From NCBI GenBank assembly GCA_022707885.1, contig JAKIZT010000008.1:26501-90500 (forward strand): a stretch of DNA of 64,000 nt, in the 5' to 3' direction. The position numbers were made by a program, and so were the translations under genes. The notes under the pieces are model-generated. The model did no database searches. It had not been told where the DNA came from and saw only the letters and a list, made by a program, of their open reading frames with translations. This stretch comes from Caldisericales bacterium. GTDB lineage: Bacteria > Caldisericota > Caldisericia > JAAYUI01. Of this stretch, positions 26,777 to 35,652 are shown in pieces (positions within the stretch are counted from its first letter, which is position 1; each line of letters starts with the position of its first letter).

Positions 26777-27676
26777 TTAGAGCATAACTATATTTGGTTT
26801 TTGGATGCCCAGTTTGCCAATAAGATCCTGGTATTCTTTTTCAGTTGTTTCTTTGGGGGATTTGCCAAGTATTGAAGCGAAAACTGCTTCCAAAACATTT
26901 GCCCCAAATGTTCTTCCGTTCATGTCAGGAGTGAATGTTACAACAGCCTTTACACCCCTCTCTTTGAATTCATCAAGGTTTTTCTTCGTTGTTGTGTTTG
27001 TGCAGATTATTTTGCCCTTCATGTCCCATGGCATGTTTTTTCTTATGTAATGAAGGTCCCCAGCTACAACATCTGCCCATGCGAAGAACCTGTTTGGTTT
27101 GTTTTTCATTTTTTCCTGGCTTGAGCCGAGTGGGTAGAGCCAGTGATAAGGGAGCTTGGTTATAATTGGCAGGAGTGTTGTTCCAAGAAACCTTATTGTT
27201 CCCAAACCGGTAACTCCGAGTGGTATTCCTAGTGAAAATGGCATGTCACCAAAAACACACCTGCACCCTTCGTCTGCGAAAGCCTTTGCAAGAAAATACC
27301 TGTCTACTGCCGTCATTACAAGTACTTTCATGTCTTTTTTTAAAAACCCCTGCTGGAACAGGTTATGAATGACCAGAGGTTCCATTACGGCTTTGAAGTA
27401 TGCGCCATCGCAAACAGGTTTTGTTGGTGCGGCTTTAGACCATTTATAAGGTTCACGGAGGACGTATGTTTTGTTGCCAGGGCGAAGGTATATGTCTCCA
27501 CCACCCATACCAAAAGCGCTGACTTCAGGATCAAGCTTTTTGAATAGCTCCACCATCTTGTTGACATCGCCATCGGTTCCAACCCTTGAGATTTCAAATT
27601 TTTCTCCAAGAAGTTCGGTCGTATAGGCATGGTCGCGTGATGACGAACCTAAACTGACAGAAACAATCTTTTTCAC
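26777..27676 (-). CDS. Conserved protein of a family sometimes labelled quinate 5-dehydrogenase
   Basis: A 299-residue protein. It begins IVSVSLGSSSRDH and has a nearby AFGMGGGDIYLRPG block; I recall this family from anaerobic bacteria under the label quinate 5-dehydrogenase, but no activity follows from the sequence. A Gly-rich loop (LGVTGLGTIRFLG) and the strand VLVMTAVDRYFLAKAF suggest a Rossmann-like fold, and YIRKNMPWDMKGKIICTNTTT suggests a second domain. The start is GTG 27676 with AGGAGG five bases before it. As the first gene of the unit 27676 to 21599 it defines the operon containing greA and lysS. Confidence 0.6.
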   Translation of the reverse strand: MKKIVSVSLGSSSRDHAYTTELLGEKFEISRVGTDGDVNKMVELFKKLDPEVSAFGMGGGDIYLRPGNKTYVLREPYKWSKAAPTKPVCDGAYFKAVMEPLVIHNLFQQGFLKKDMKVLVMTAVDRYFLAKAFADEGCRCVFGDMPFSLGIPLGVTGLGTIRFLGTTLLPIITKLPYHWLYPLGSSQEKMKNKPNRFFAWADVVAGDLHYIRKNMPWDMKGKIICTNTTTKKNLDEFKERGVKAVVTFTPDMNGRTFGANVLEAVFASILGKSPKETTEKEYQDLIGKLGIQKPNIVML

Positions 27677-27699
27677 AAGGCCTCCTTGAACAAACTGAT

Positions 27700-27727
27700 A
27701 TTATATCTTAAAAGCCGTTAAGGTAAA
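27700..27727 (-). promoter_or_regulatory. Probable promoter of the greA-lysS operon
   Basis: On the minus strand TTTACC (27722-27727), 16 bp and TATAAT (27700-27705). Transcription would start near 27693, about 17 nt before the GTG at 27676, with AGGAGG inside the short leader. Confidence 0.55.
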
Positions 27728-27803
27728 TATAAAAACTGGGCCACCATTGTGACTTGGTTCTTTAGACTGTTTCTTCCCTAAATAATTACAGGTGAATTGG
27801 CTT

Positions 27804-28313
27804 TTAGGTGTGTCTTGTTACCTTGAAACGCTGTAGTTGAACTGGGCCATCATCATACATTCCAGCTTTTCTCCTGGCTATCGCTACCTGCTGTTCTGCT
27901 GTGTCGATCCCCTCAAGGTCAGGCAGGAGAAGGCCCCTTCTTGGTCCCCTGGAGACTATCACCCCGTAGGTTTTTGGATCAAGCTGCGTAACGTTGTCTA
28001 TTGATTCAGGCAAGCTAAGCACATCGACGTTTATTTCAAGTTTGTCCAGCTCGTTTGGCCTGACAGGCATGAACCTTGGGTCTTGGGAACATGCCTCAAT
28101 AGCCATCTCGATTATCTCACGGGCGATATTGACTGTTGTTGGCAGGGAGGTCCCTATGCATCCCCTGAGGTCGCCATCTTCGTGTATTGAAACGAAGACA
28201 CCGGCCCTCCCCCTCATATTTTCGGGGACTGGTGCCGGTGTCTCTATCATCCTCTTTTCGAGGACCCATGTTCTTACTGCTTTTCTGGCCAGCTCTACGA
28301 ACTCATCTGACAT
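27804..28313 (-). CDS. AMMECR1-domain protein (AmrA-like)
   Basis: A 169-residue protein of the AMMECR1 family, named AmmeMemoRadiSam system protein A when the partners are present. The signature LRGCIG is in DGDLRGCIGTSLPT, and SQDPRFMPVRPNELDKLEINVDVLS is the next conserved block. The family has no firm function; partners Memo and a radical-SAM protein are not near it in this window. The start overlaps the preceding stop by one base (TAATG), so translation is coupled to the large membrane protein upstream. Confidence 0.9.
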   Translation of the reverse strand: MSDEFVELARKAVRTWVLEKRMIETPAPVPENMRGRAGVFVSIHEDGDLRGCIGTSLPTTVNIAREIIEMAIEACSQDPRFMPVRPNELDKLEINVDVLSLPESIDNVTQLDPKTYGVIVSRGPRRGLLLPDLEGIDTAEQQVAIARRKAGMYDDGPVQLQRFKVTRHT

Positions 28314-30907
28314 TATCCTATAAACCTCTCCACATGGACAACCTTGAGTTTCCCCATTCTCTCGGGGAGGCGTGCGGTTGTTATATAGAACTCTGACCTC
28401 GTTTTTTCTGCCACAACAAGTGCCCTTCCAACTTCTTCAAATACCCCGAGCTCTGACGAGATTTTGTTTGCTCTCTCGGCGTCCTTGCCCATTATTGGAA
28501 TCCTCTCGAATCTTGGGTCTATTGATAACTCGCCCGGAAGTAGCGAGGAGGCAGTGTGGGCAATGGATATTTTTGAAAGGAGTGGCAACAGTCCTTCCTT
28601 GTGCAGTCTCATGATTGCGCCGGGATCAGCAACGACGCCTGCTTTGTTCATTTGGTCGGCAAGCTGTGCCACTGCATCGGATATGACTGGTGGTTGTGCC
28701 ACTTCAGATTCTGTAACGGCAACCTCTGGTTCCTCCGGTTCTTTTGTCTCCAGTGCCATTGGAGATGGCATGACCATTGGGGTTTCTTCATGCCTTTCCT
28801 CTGCTGAAGGCGGAGGTGTCTCTTGATTGCAAGGAGCCTCTTCTTTTACTGTAGTTTCGTCGTCGGAATTTATGGAATTGGCCGCTTCTTGCGAAAGAAA
28901 TTTGGAAAGGTTTGGAAGCCTCAATTTTGGAGTCCTCATATTCTCTCCAGGTTGTTTTGTGGTTTTTTGTTGAGTTTGTGTTTGTTTTGTTGCTTCCTGT
29001 TTTGGCCAATTTTCTGAAAAATCTTTTTCTTCAGTCTTTTCCTCAAGTTCTGAAGCGGGTTCCTTGCCAAGCTCTTCAAGCGCCTCAAAATCTACTCTTG
29101 CCTGATCGGCATTATTGTCCTGATATAAAGACTGGGTGATATTTTCTTCTTTTATTTCTGTTTTTTCCTCGTCTTCATCATCAGTGTCACCTTCTGGGCC
29201 ATGTTTTGATTTTCTCCAGAGAAGGACTGCGATGGCTATTAGGACAAGTGCCGCAAAAAGAAGAACAAGCGAGAATTGCATTGGATTTTCAGTCGGGTTT
29301 GTCAATGTTTTCCAGAGGCTGGTGAAGAAATTTTCTTTTGGTTGCTCCTGTTTGCCCGGTTCTCCACCCGGGGAGACTGGTGATTCCGGCATCCATGATG
29401 ATCCCTCTGGCGCAGCTTCTGGATCTGAAAGAGTGAATATTACACTTTTGTCTTTTATTGGCGGGACTTGATACAACAAGGCTGTATCGTCAGGATTTGC
29501 GTCCAGAATTACAGCATATTGGTTGGTTTGGGCCAGCACAGGCGAGAATTCTGTTGTGACACTAACCAGCGATGTTGACATTGGGCTCGATGGAAGCGGC
29601 GGGAAAACCCTTCTTTCAGTTGGCGATGACAGTGTTGTTTTTGAATAGGGAGCTATAAGAGCAATATTCCTGTTTGAAGGATTTTTTGGGTCGATTGGCC
29701 CGGAGACCGTGTTCCAGCGTTTTGACAACAGTTTGCCATCAACACCCGGAAGGAAGGTTGCGCCATGGCCACCCTGCGCCCCCATTGCTAAAACAGTTAT
29801 CGGCTTGTTTGAAGTTATTGTTGTGGCGTTGTAAATTTCACTTTTTTTGATCAGAGGTGATTTTGTTTCAAGCTTTTGCATCTGCCCTGCAGAAGCGAGC
29901 TCGAATTTTTGTGGCGGGATTGTTGGGTCAGACCATGTGACGAACAGTTCGGTGTTGTTCTGGTGGGCAACAATTGCGGTTGGACCAAGTGGAAGATAGG
30001 AGTAAACAAGGCCTTTTTGTGGGACTGAGAAGAATGAGTAAGAACTTGCGGTGCCATACTGGATGGCGCAATCATAATCTGATTGTATTTTGCGCATTCC
30101 TGCAGGCAGGTTGTCAAAAACAATCGTTTGGTTTGAGTTCAGGACAGCCTTCTTTGCCAACTCGCCCCTGTTGAATACTGACACGTTATTTCCATCCCTG
30201 AGGCTTGTGATGGCCAAAAATGATGGCACAAAAACGAGGGCCTCGCCGGAGATGAATGCAGTACAATCAGTCTCTTCTTTTGCGAAATTTCCCATTGCGA
30301 CAGAGCACAAACCGGTGCTCTGTATCCTGATTACTGTCGGATTTTCGGGTTTAAAGCTCCGTATCCCTCCAGCAGGGTATGTTTCAGGGCTTATTGTTCT
30401 TCCAAAAACATCTTTTATATAATTACCAGCGACATCGGTGATGGTTATTTTGTTGTCTTTTGAGTAGGAGCAGATTTTGACTTCGCCTATTGCCAGTGAA
30501 ACAAAATCGTTTCCTATCATGTTCTCGGAACCAACAAAGACCCTTTGCGGCGGCTGGGCCTGTGGGTTTCCATAATAGATGTAAAAAGCTTTTCTGCCGT
30601 TTGGCTCGAGATCTACGGGTATCCTTACGGTTACCTTTCCATTCTCTATTGAGACAATCTGGTATGGAAGGAGAGTGCCCTTGTTGTCGGTCAGTCTGAG
30701 GTCAGAGGCTGTATCGGCAAGCTCCGATTTTGAAAGCGCAAGGTCGATGGCGTAAGATTTTCTGGAAACACCACCCTTCTCATACACTGTGAGCGTCCGC
30801 CTATACTGCCAGACGCCAGTTTTGGTGGTTGCGTCTGGTGTAGGTGCAGCGGCACCAACGGTGACAAGAAGAAGAGCAATTAAGAGACCAAGCGCCCTTT
30901 TTTTCAT
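28313..30907 (-). CDS. Large single-pass membrane protein with extracellular beta domains and a PIN-like cytosolic tail
   Basis: An 864-residue protein. A signal peptide (1-21) leads to a DUF2341-like beta domain (about 30-115), then a long extracellular beta region resembling IgGFc-binding-protein-type domains (about 130-500). A membrane helix near 565-590 (FSLVLLFAALVLIAIAVLLW) is followed by a long acidic, Gln/Glu/Pro-rich linker (about 600-745), and a compact domain at about 755-864. That last domain has the layout of PIN proteins (VVADPGAIMRLHKEGLL at the start, EFYITTARLPERMGKLKVVHVERF at the end), but the acidic catalytic residues are not evident. ATG 30907 is chosen (GGGAG 7 nt before). 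Confidence 0.7.
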   Translation of the reverse strand: MKKRALGLLIALLLVTVGAAAPTPDATTKTGVWQYRRTLTVYEKGGVSRKSYAIDLALSKSELADTASDLRLTDNKGTLLPYQIVSIENGKVTVRIPVDLEPNGRKAFYIYYGNPQAQPPQRVFVGSENMIGNDFVSLAIGEVKICSYSKDNKITITDVAGNYIKDVFGRTISPETYPAGGIRSFKPENPTVIRIQSTGLCSVAMGNFAKEETDCTAFISGEALVFVPSFLAITSLRDGNNVSVFNRGELAKKAVLNSNQTIVFDNLPAGMRKIQSDYDCAIQYGTASSYSFFSVPQKGLVYSYLPLGPTAIVAHQNNTELFVTWSDPTIPPQKFELASAGQMQKLETKSPLIKKSEIYNATTITSNKPITVLAMGAQGGHGATFLPGVDGKLLSKRWNTVSGPIDPKNPSNRNIALIAPYSKTTLSSPTERRVFPPLPSSPMSTSLVSVTTEFSPVLAQTNQYAVILDANPDDTALLYQVPPIKDKSVIFTLSDPEAAPEGSSWMPESPVSPGGEPGKQEQPKENFFTSLWKTLTNPTENPMQFSLVLLFAALVLIAIAVLLWRKSKHGPEGDTDDEDEEKTEIKEENITQSLYQDNNADQARVDFEALEELGKEPASELEEKTEEKDFSENWPKQEATKQTQTQQKTTKQPGENMRTPKLRLPNLSKFLSQEAANSINSDDETTVKEEAPCNQETPPPSAEERHEETPMVMPSPMALETKEPEEPEVAVTESEVAQPPVISDAVAQLADQMNKAGVVADPGAIMRLHKEGLLPLLSKISIAHTASSLLPGELSIDPRFERIPIMGKDAERANKISSELGVFEEVGRALVVAEKTRSEFYITTARLPERMGKLKVVHVERFIG

Positions 30908-30909
30908 TT

Positions 30910-31512
30910 TCAGGCTCCCTTTGGCCTGTCCGTTATTCTTGAAGCACAATAGGGGCAAATGTGCCATTCCGGGTCAAGGAGTTTACCGCAGGATGGACAG
31001 ACTTTCTTGAGTTCCTTGTAGCAGCTTGGGCAGACCTGGTAGTCGGGTTGTACCGGTGTTCCGCAGACGCCGCAGATGTACTTCTCTTTTGTGAGAACAT
31101 ATTGGTAGTACTCTTTCTCTATTCTCCTGAGGTTTGTATCTGCTTCATTCAATTTCATTTCTTCAATGGTATAGGGTGGCCTACAGGCAAGATAAATGAG
31201 CCATGGTACGACAAGCAGGGATGCGATGCCCCATAACCAGCCATAATTGGTGCGTCTGGAAGCGTCAAAATATACCCACATGGCAATAAAAATCACCGAG
31301 GCAAGAAGTGCCCATGGAACCATCGGGATAAGTGTGTCAAAAAATTTGGCAATCGACGAGAAAAAGTCTGGTTCGCTTGCGGTTTCGGATACTTTTGGAT
31401 CGCCAAGCTGTATTGTATCGACAGCAGAAGGATCACCATCCACTGCAAGAACATTTACGACGGGCCCGAAGACCATCATGGCCACGAACGCCAGAACGAT
31501 AATTTTTTTCAC
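30910..31512 (-). CDS. Membrane protein with C-terminal zinc ribbons
   Basis: A 200-residue protein. GTG 31512 is the likely start: GGAGG lies five bases before it, and the product then opens with a signal-like segment KKIIVLAFVAMMVFGPVVNVLAV. Two membrane segments follow (about 60-80 and 88-110), then a cytosolic part with three Cys-x2-Cys pairs in zinc-ribbon spacing (CGVCGTPVQPDYQVCPSC; CPSCGKLLDPEWHICPYC). It ends two nucleotides before the start of the large membrane protein, so the two may work together. Function unknown. Confidence 0.75.
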   Translation of the reverse strand: MKKIIVLAFVAMMVFGPVVNVLAVDGDPSAVDTIQLGDPKVSETASEPDFFSSIAKFFDTLIPMVPWALLASVIFIAMWVYFDASRRTNYGWLWGIASLLVVPWLIYLACRPPYTIEEMKLNEADTNLRRIEKEYYQYVLTKEKYICGVCGTPVQPDYQVCPSCYKELKKVCPSCGKLLDPEWHICPYCASRITDRPKGA

Positions 31513-31546
31513 AATGTCCTCCAAGCAAAGATTATTGATTATTCTG

Positions 31547-32857
31547 TTATTTTGCAAGTGCAAACTGGCCTAAAAGTGTTCTCATTTCACCAACAAGGTA
31601 TAGTGAGCCTGTCACTAGCACTGCGCCACCCTTCGGGGTCGATTCGATGGCTTTTACTACCGCATCGGCCGGGTTGTCTATTGAATCGCATTCGAACAAT
31701 CTTCGCCTGAAACGCATGCACAGTTTGTCAGAGGAGAGTTTCCTGTAGTAGCTTGGTGTGGTCGCAATGATTTTGTTGGCCATTGGGGCGAGGGCCCTTA
31801 TGAACCTTGTGGTATCCTTGTCCCTTAGGAGTCCGACCACCATTGTCAGCGAGTTGTATTTGAAATGCCGTCTGAGGGCATGGGCGAGTGCATCGGCAGA
31901 TGCACCGTTATGGGCGCCATCCAGGATGATCGTTGGTTCTCCCGGGAACACTTCCAGTCTGCATGGCCAGAAGGAGTTTTTTATGCCTTCCCGTATTGCA
32001 TCCTCTGATATTTTTAGCCCCACATTTCTGGATGTTATTTCAACGGTCCTTATTGCAATGGATGCATTCTGGAGTTGATGTTCACCAAGAAGTGGAACAA
32101 ACATGTCTTTTATGGTGCCAAAATCCGAGTGATAGTCCATTGTTTGCCCAACGCCATTAGTGGCCCCCCTGTCAACATAATCGAAATCTTTGCCCTGGAT
32201 TGAAACAGTTGCATTACGGTCTTTTGCTATTCCAAGGAGTGTTTCGAGGGCCCTTGCTGGTTGTTTTGCGCAAACAAGCGGGCAGTTTTTCTTAATGATC
32301 CCGGCTTTTTCCTTGGCAATGCGCTCCAGAGTGTCGCCGAGTATTCCCATGTGGTCATACGAAATTGCAGTTATCACCGAACAAGCCGGTTTCTCAACAA
32401 CATTTGTTGCATCGAGTCTTCCACCAAGGCCAACCTCGAATACCCCAACATGGGCACCAGCATTTTTGAAATGAAGCATTGCCATGGCGGTCATCACTTC
32501 GAAGAAGGTTGCCGGTCCAAGTTCACTGTCAAGCCCTTCTGCCACCTGGGAGACTGTTTCCACAATTTCAGAGAACTCTCCAGTTGTTATAAGCTCTCCA
32601 TTGATCCTTATCCGCTCCCTCAGTGACTGGAGGTGTGGACTGGTGTAGAGACCAACCTTGTATCCGGAGGCCTGCATTATGTTTGAAATCATCAGGGAGG
32701 TTGAACCCTTCCCTTTTGTGCCTGTCACATGGATGTATGGATAGCAATACTGGGGGCTCCCAATCGATTCGAGTATTGGGAACATCCTTCCAAGCCCCAG
32801 CCTGGAACCGAGGTAGTGAAGGCTTCCGAGTTTGTCAAGCGCTTCACAGTAGTTCAT
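31547..32857 (-). CDS. folC: Folylpolyglutamate synthase / dihydrofolate synthase
   Basis: A 436-residue Mur-ligase-fold enzyme that adds glutamate to folates. The ATP-binding loop is HVTGTKGKGSTS (about 44-55). Other family blocks are FEVGLGGRLDATNV and the C-terminal ILDGAHNGASADAL. It directly follows valS (1 nt after its stop), a common arrangement in bacteria where valS and folC are co-transcribed. Confidence 0.94.
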   Translation of the reverse strand: MNYCEALDKLGSLHYLGSRLGLGRMFPILESIGSPQYCYPYIHVTGTKGKGSTSLMISNIMQASGYKVGLYTSPHLQSLRERIRINGELITTGEFSEIVETVSQVAEGLDSELGPATFFEVMTAMAMLHFKNAGAHVGVFEVGLGGRLDATNVVEKPACSVITAISYDHMGILGDTLERIAKEKAGIIKKNCPLVCAKQPARALETLLGIAKDRNATVSIQGKDFDYVDRGATNGVGQTMDYHSDFGTIKDMFVPLLGEHQLQNASIAIRTVEITSRNVGLKISEDAIREGIKNSFWPCRLEVFPGEPTIILDGAHNGASADALAHALRRHFKYNSLTMVVGLLRDKDTTRFIRALAPMANKIIATTPSYYRKLSSDKLCMRFRRRLFECDSIDNPADAVVKAIESTPKGGAVLVTGSLYLVGEMRTLLGQFALAK

Positions 32858-32858
32858 T

Positions 32859-35474
32859 TCAGGCTCCCAGCGAGAGTGCTAGCTCATTGAGAGCAGACAG
32901 TTCGGCAGAAAGCTCTTCCTGTCTTGCTCTGTTTTTCTCAACGACCTCTGGCTTGGCCCTCTTTGCGAAATCGGGATTTGAAAGGAGAGCCTGGATTTTG
33001 TCCATCTCGGCTTTTGTTTTTTCGATTGAGCCTGTTACCCTTTTTTTCTCCTCGGCTACATCTATCCTTCCCGAGAGATCGAGGAAGAATTTCATGTCCT
33101 TGAACACTGCAACAACAGTGCCTTCTGGCTGTGACTGCACGAGATTGAACCCCTCAACCCTGGCAAGTTTGATCACGAAGTCTTTTTCCCTTTCAAGGAC
33201 CATTGCATCGTTACCCTTTGCCATAAATGAGCATGGAACAATTGCCTGGTGCACCCTGAGGCTTGCCTTGAGGTTCCTGATTGATTTTACGGCCCCCTGG
33301 AGCACCTCCATCTCTTCCATTGCCTGTTTGTCAAAGGTGAAATCTTCAGGTTTTGGCCAGCTTGCCACAATGAGCGCCTTGCCTTCATGTGGCAGTTTTT
33401 GCCATATCTCTTCGGTCACGAATGGAGCTATTGGGTGAAGTATCCTGAGGGTATTGTCCAGAACAAGTTTCAGAACTCTCTGGGTCCTCTCCTTGTCCTT
33501 CCCGCCAGATTGCAATGGTAGTTTTGACATTTCAACGTACCAGTCGCAAAAATCTGTCCAGAAGAAATCATAGATCGTCCTTGCGGCCCTGGCAAAGTCG
33601 AAGCAGTCAAACGAGGCTGTCACTTCCTTGATGGTGTCCGACAGTTTTGAAATAATCCACCTGTCGGCAAATGTCGGATTCTCAATTGACCCGGATGTGT
33701 ATCCTTCGAGGTTCATTATGGTGAATCTTGAGGCGTTCCACACCTTGTTTATGAAGTTTCTGCCTTCAGTAAGTGCTTTGTCGCCGAGGTTTATGTCCTG
33801 CCCGCCGAGTGTTGAGAGGTATGTGAGGGTAAACCTGAGCGCATCTGCGCCGTATTTGTCAATAACCTCAATTGGATCAATTGCATTTGCAAGAGACTTG
33901 CTCATCTTTCTTCCGTGCTCGTCCCTTATGAGGCCGGTTAGGTAGACGTCATCAAACGGTCTCTTTCCGGTAAGTTCCAGCCCGGAGAAGATCATTCTGG
34001 CGACCCACAGGAATATGATGTCGTATGCAGTCAGGAGGAGTGAACCGGGGTAGTAGTATTCAAAATCCTCGGTTTTGTCCGGCCAGCCAAGTGTGGCGAA
34101 TGGCCAGAGGGCGGACGAGAACCATGTATCAAGGGCATCTTCGTCCTGGTGCACCTTTCCGCCACATTTTGGACAGGTGTCCACATCAACCCTTGAGGCA
34201 AATTCATGGTTGCATTTCTCACAGGTGAAAATTGGAATCCTGTGGCCCCACCAGCACTGCCTGGAAATGGGCCAGTCGAGGATGTTTTCCATCCAGTCAA
34301 AATAAACCTTTGTGTACCTCTCCGGTGTGAACCTGACCCCCTTTTTCCTGACGATGTCAATGGCAGGCTGTGCAAGCTCCTTCATTTTCAGGAAAAGCTG
34401 GGGGGAGAGGAGTGGTTCAATTACTGTCTTGCACTTGTCGTGATGGCCAACAGCGTGGGAATGCGGCTCTATTTTGACTAGATAGCCTTTTTCCTCGAGT
34501 TCGGCAACGATTTTCTTCCTTGCCTCAAGCATTGTGAGGCCGACAAATCTTTCAGGGACGTCGGTCATCCTGCCATCAGGCCCCATTACAACCGGCATCG
34601 GGAGATCATGTCTCCTGCCAACCTCAAAGTCATTCGGGTCGTGGGCCGGTGTGATCTTTACGGCGCCACTGCCAAACTCCCTGTCCACATATTCATCGGC
34701 AATGATCGGGATGTCTCTTCCGGCAATTGGGAGGATGACTTTTTTTCCGACGAGGTCCTTGTATCTCTCGTCGCTGGGATTTACAGCGACAGCCGTGTCT
34801 CCAAGCATGGTTTCCGGCCTTGTCGTGGCAACAATAATTCCGTCCTCAGGATTGTCGGCAAACGGGTATTTTATGTGCCAGAGGTTGCCATGTGCATCCT
34901 CGTGTTCCACCTCGATGTCTGATATGACAGTCTGGCACCTCGGACACCAGTTGATTACCTTTTTGCCCCTGTAAATGAGGCCCTTTTCGTAATAGTGGCA
35001 GAAAACCTCGCGCACCGCTTTCTGGTAAGGTTCGTCCATGGTGAAACGGAAGTGCGACCAGTCACATGAAATGCCAAGGCGCTTCTGCTGGTTGACAATG
35101 GTGTTGCCGCACCTTTCCTTCCACTGCCAGACCCTCTTCACAAACTCTTCCCTGCCGATGTCAAACCTTGACTTGCCCTCGGTTTTGTAGAGCTCCTTCT
35201 CGACGACAATCTGGGTCGCAATGCCGGCGTGGTCAACACCGGGCAGATAAAGGGCGTTTTCACCCTTCATTCTGTGATATCTCGTGCAGAGGTCCTGCAG
35301 GCCGTTGTTCAGAGCGTGGCCGGTGTGCAGGACGCCGGTAACGTTTGGAAGAGGCATCATGATGACAAAAGGTTTTTTTGTCTTGTCAGGACGCGACTCA
35401 AAAAATCCGCCATCCATCCAGAATTTGTATATCTTTTCTTCAACCTGCCCCGGGTTGTAGGCCGCGTCCATCAT
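32859..35474 (-). CDS. valS: Valyl-tRNA synthetase
   Basis: An 871-residue class I synthetase. The HIGH-type motif is in PNVTGVLHTGHALN (about 43-56) and KMSKS in GRKMSKSLANAID (about residue 521). The editing domain is in the middle (TTRPETMLGDTAVAV), and Cys-x2-Cys pairs at WCPRCQ, TCEKCNHE and TCPKCGGK suggest zinc sites. The C-terminal segment (about 800-871) is the usual tRNA-binding coiled coil. AGGAGG is placed before ATG 35474. No T-box leader is present; a standard promoter is. The window also contains its substrate tRNA-Val(GAC) at 56768. Confidence 0.97.
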   Translation of the reverse strand: MMDAAYNPGQVEEKIYKFWMDGGFFESRPDKTKKPFVIMMPLPNVTGVLHTGHALNNGLQDLCTRYHRMKGENALYLPGVDHAGIATQIVVEKELYKTEGKSRFDIGREEFVKRVWQWKERCGNTIVNQQKRLGISCDWSHFRFTMDEPYQKAVREVFCHYYEKGLIYRGKKVINWCPRCQTVISDIEVEHEDAHGNLWHIKYPFADNPEDGIIVATTRPETMLGDTAVAVNPSDERYKDLVGKKVILPIAGRDIPIIADEYVDREFGSGAVKITPAHDPNDFEVGRRHDLPMPVVMGPDGRMTDVPERFVGLTMLEARKKIVAELEEKGYLVKIEPHSHAVGHHDKCKTVIEPLLSPQLFLKMKELAQPAIDIVRKKGVRFTPERYTKVYFDWMENILDWPISRQCWWGHRIPIFTCEKCNHEFASRVDVDTCPKCGGKVHQDEDALDTWFSSALWPFATLGWPDKTEDFEYYYPGSLLLTAYDIIFLWVARMIFSGLELTGKRPFDDVYLTGLIRDEHGRKMSKSLANAIDPIEVIDKYGADALRFTLTYLSTLGGQDINLGDKALTEGRNFINKVWNASRFTIMNLEGYTSGSIENPTFADRWIISKLSDTIKEVTASFDCFDFARAARTIYDFFWTDFCDWYVEMSKLPLQSGGKDKERTQRVLKLVLDNTLRILHPIAPFVTEEIWQKLPHEGKALIVASWPKPEDFTFDKQAMEEMEVLQGAVKSIRNLKASLRVHQAIVPCSFMAKGNDAMVLEREKDFVIKLARVEGFNLVQSQPEGTVVAVFKDMKFFLDLSGRIDVAEEKKRVTGSIEKTKAEMDKIQALLSNPDFAKRAKPEVVEKNRARQEELSAELSALNELALSLGA

Positions 35475-35509
35475 GGGGACCTCCTGTTAGTGTGCGTCAT
35501 AACCAATGG

Positions 35510-35538
35510 ATTTTGCCAGCAAGGACCAGCCAAGTCAA
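35510..35538 (-). promoter_or_regulatory. Probable valS promoter
   Basis: On the minus strand TTGACT (35533-35538), a 17-bp spacer and CAAAAT (35510-35515). Leader of about 30 nt containing AGGAGG. The same CAAAAT form of the -10 box appears before gatD. Confidence 0.55.
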
Positions 35539-35652
35539 GAATTTGTTGCTAACAAAGGGCAAAAAAATGTCTATATTTTTTCTGGATTGGTTTTTTTGTG
35601 AAATTACAAGCTTTAATTGCTCATTGGGGCAAAGAATCTGGCGATGAGGCTC

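Noticed and set aside
32623..33438. A 271-codon plus-strand frame antisense to valS
   Set aside because: It lies wholly inside valS and folC, which have complete motifs; no ribosome-binding site and no recognisable domain.
35475..35652. T-box riboswitch before valS
   Set aside because: The leader is only about 30 nt after the best promoter and has no T-box core (GGTGGNACCGCG) or specifier loop.
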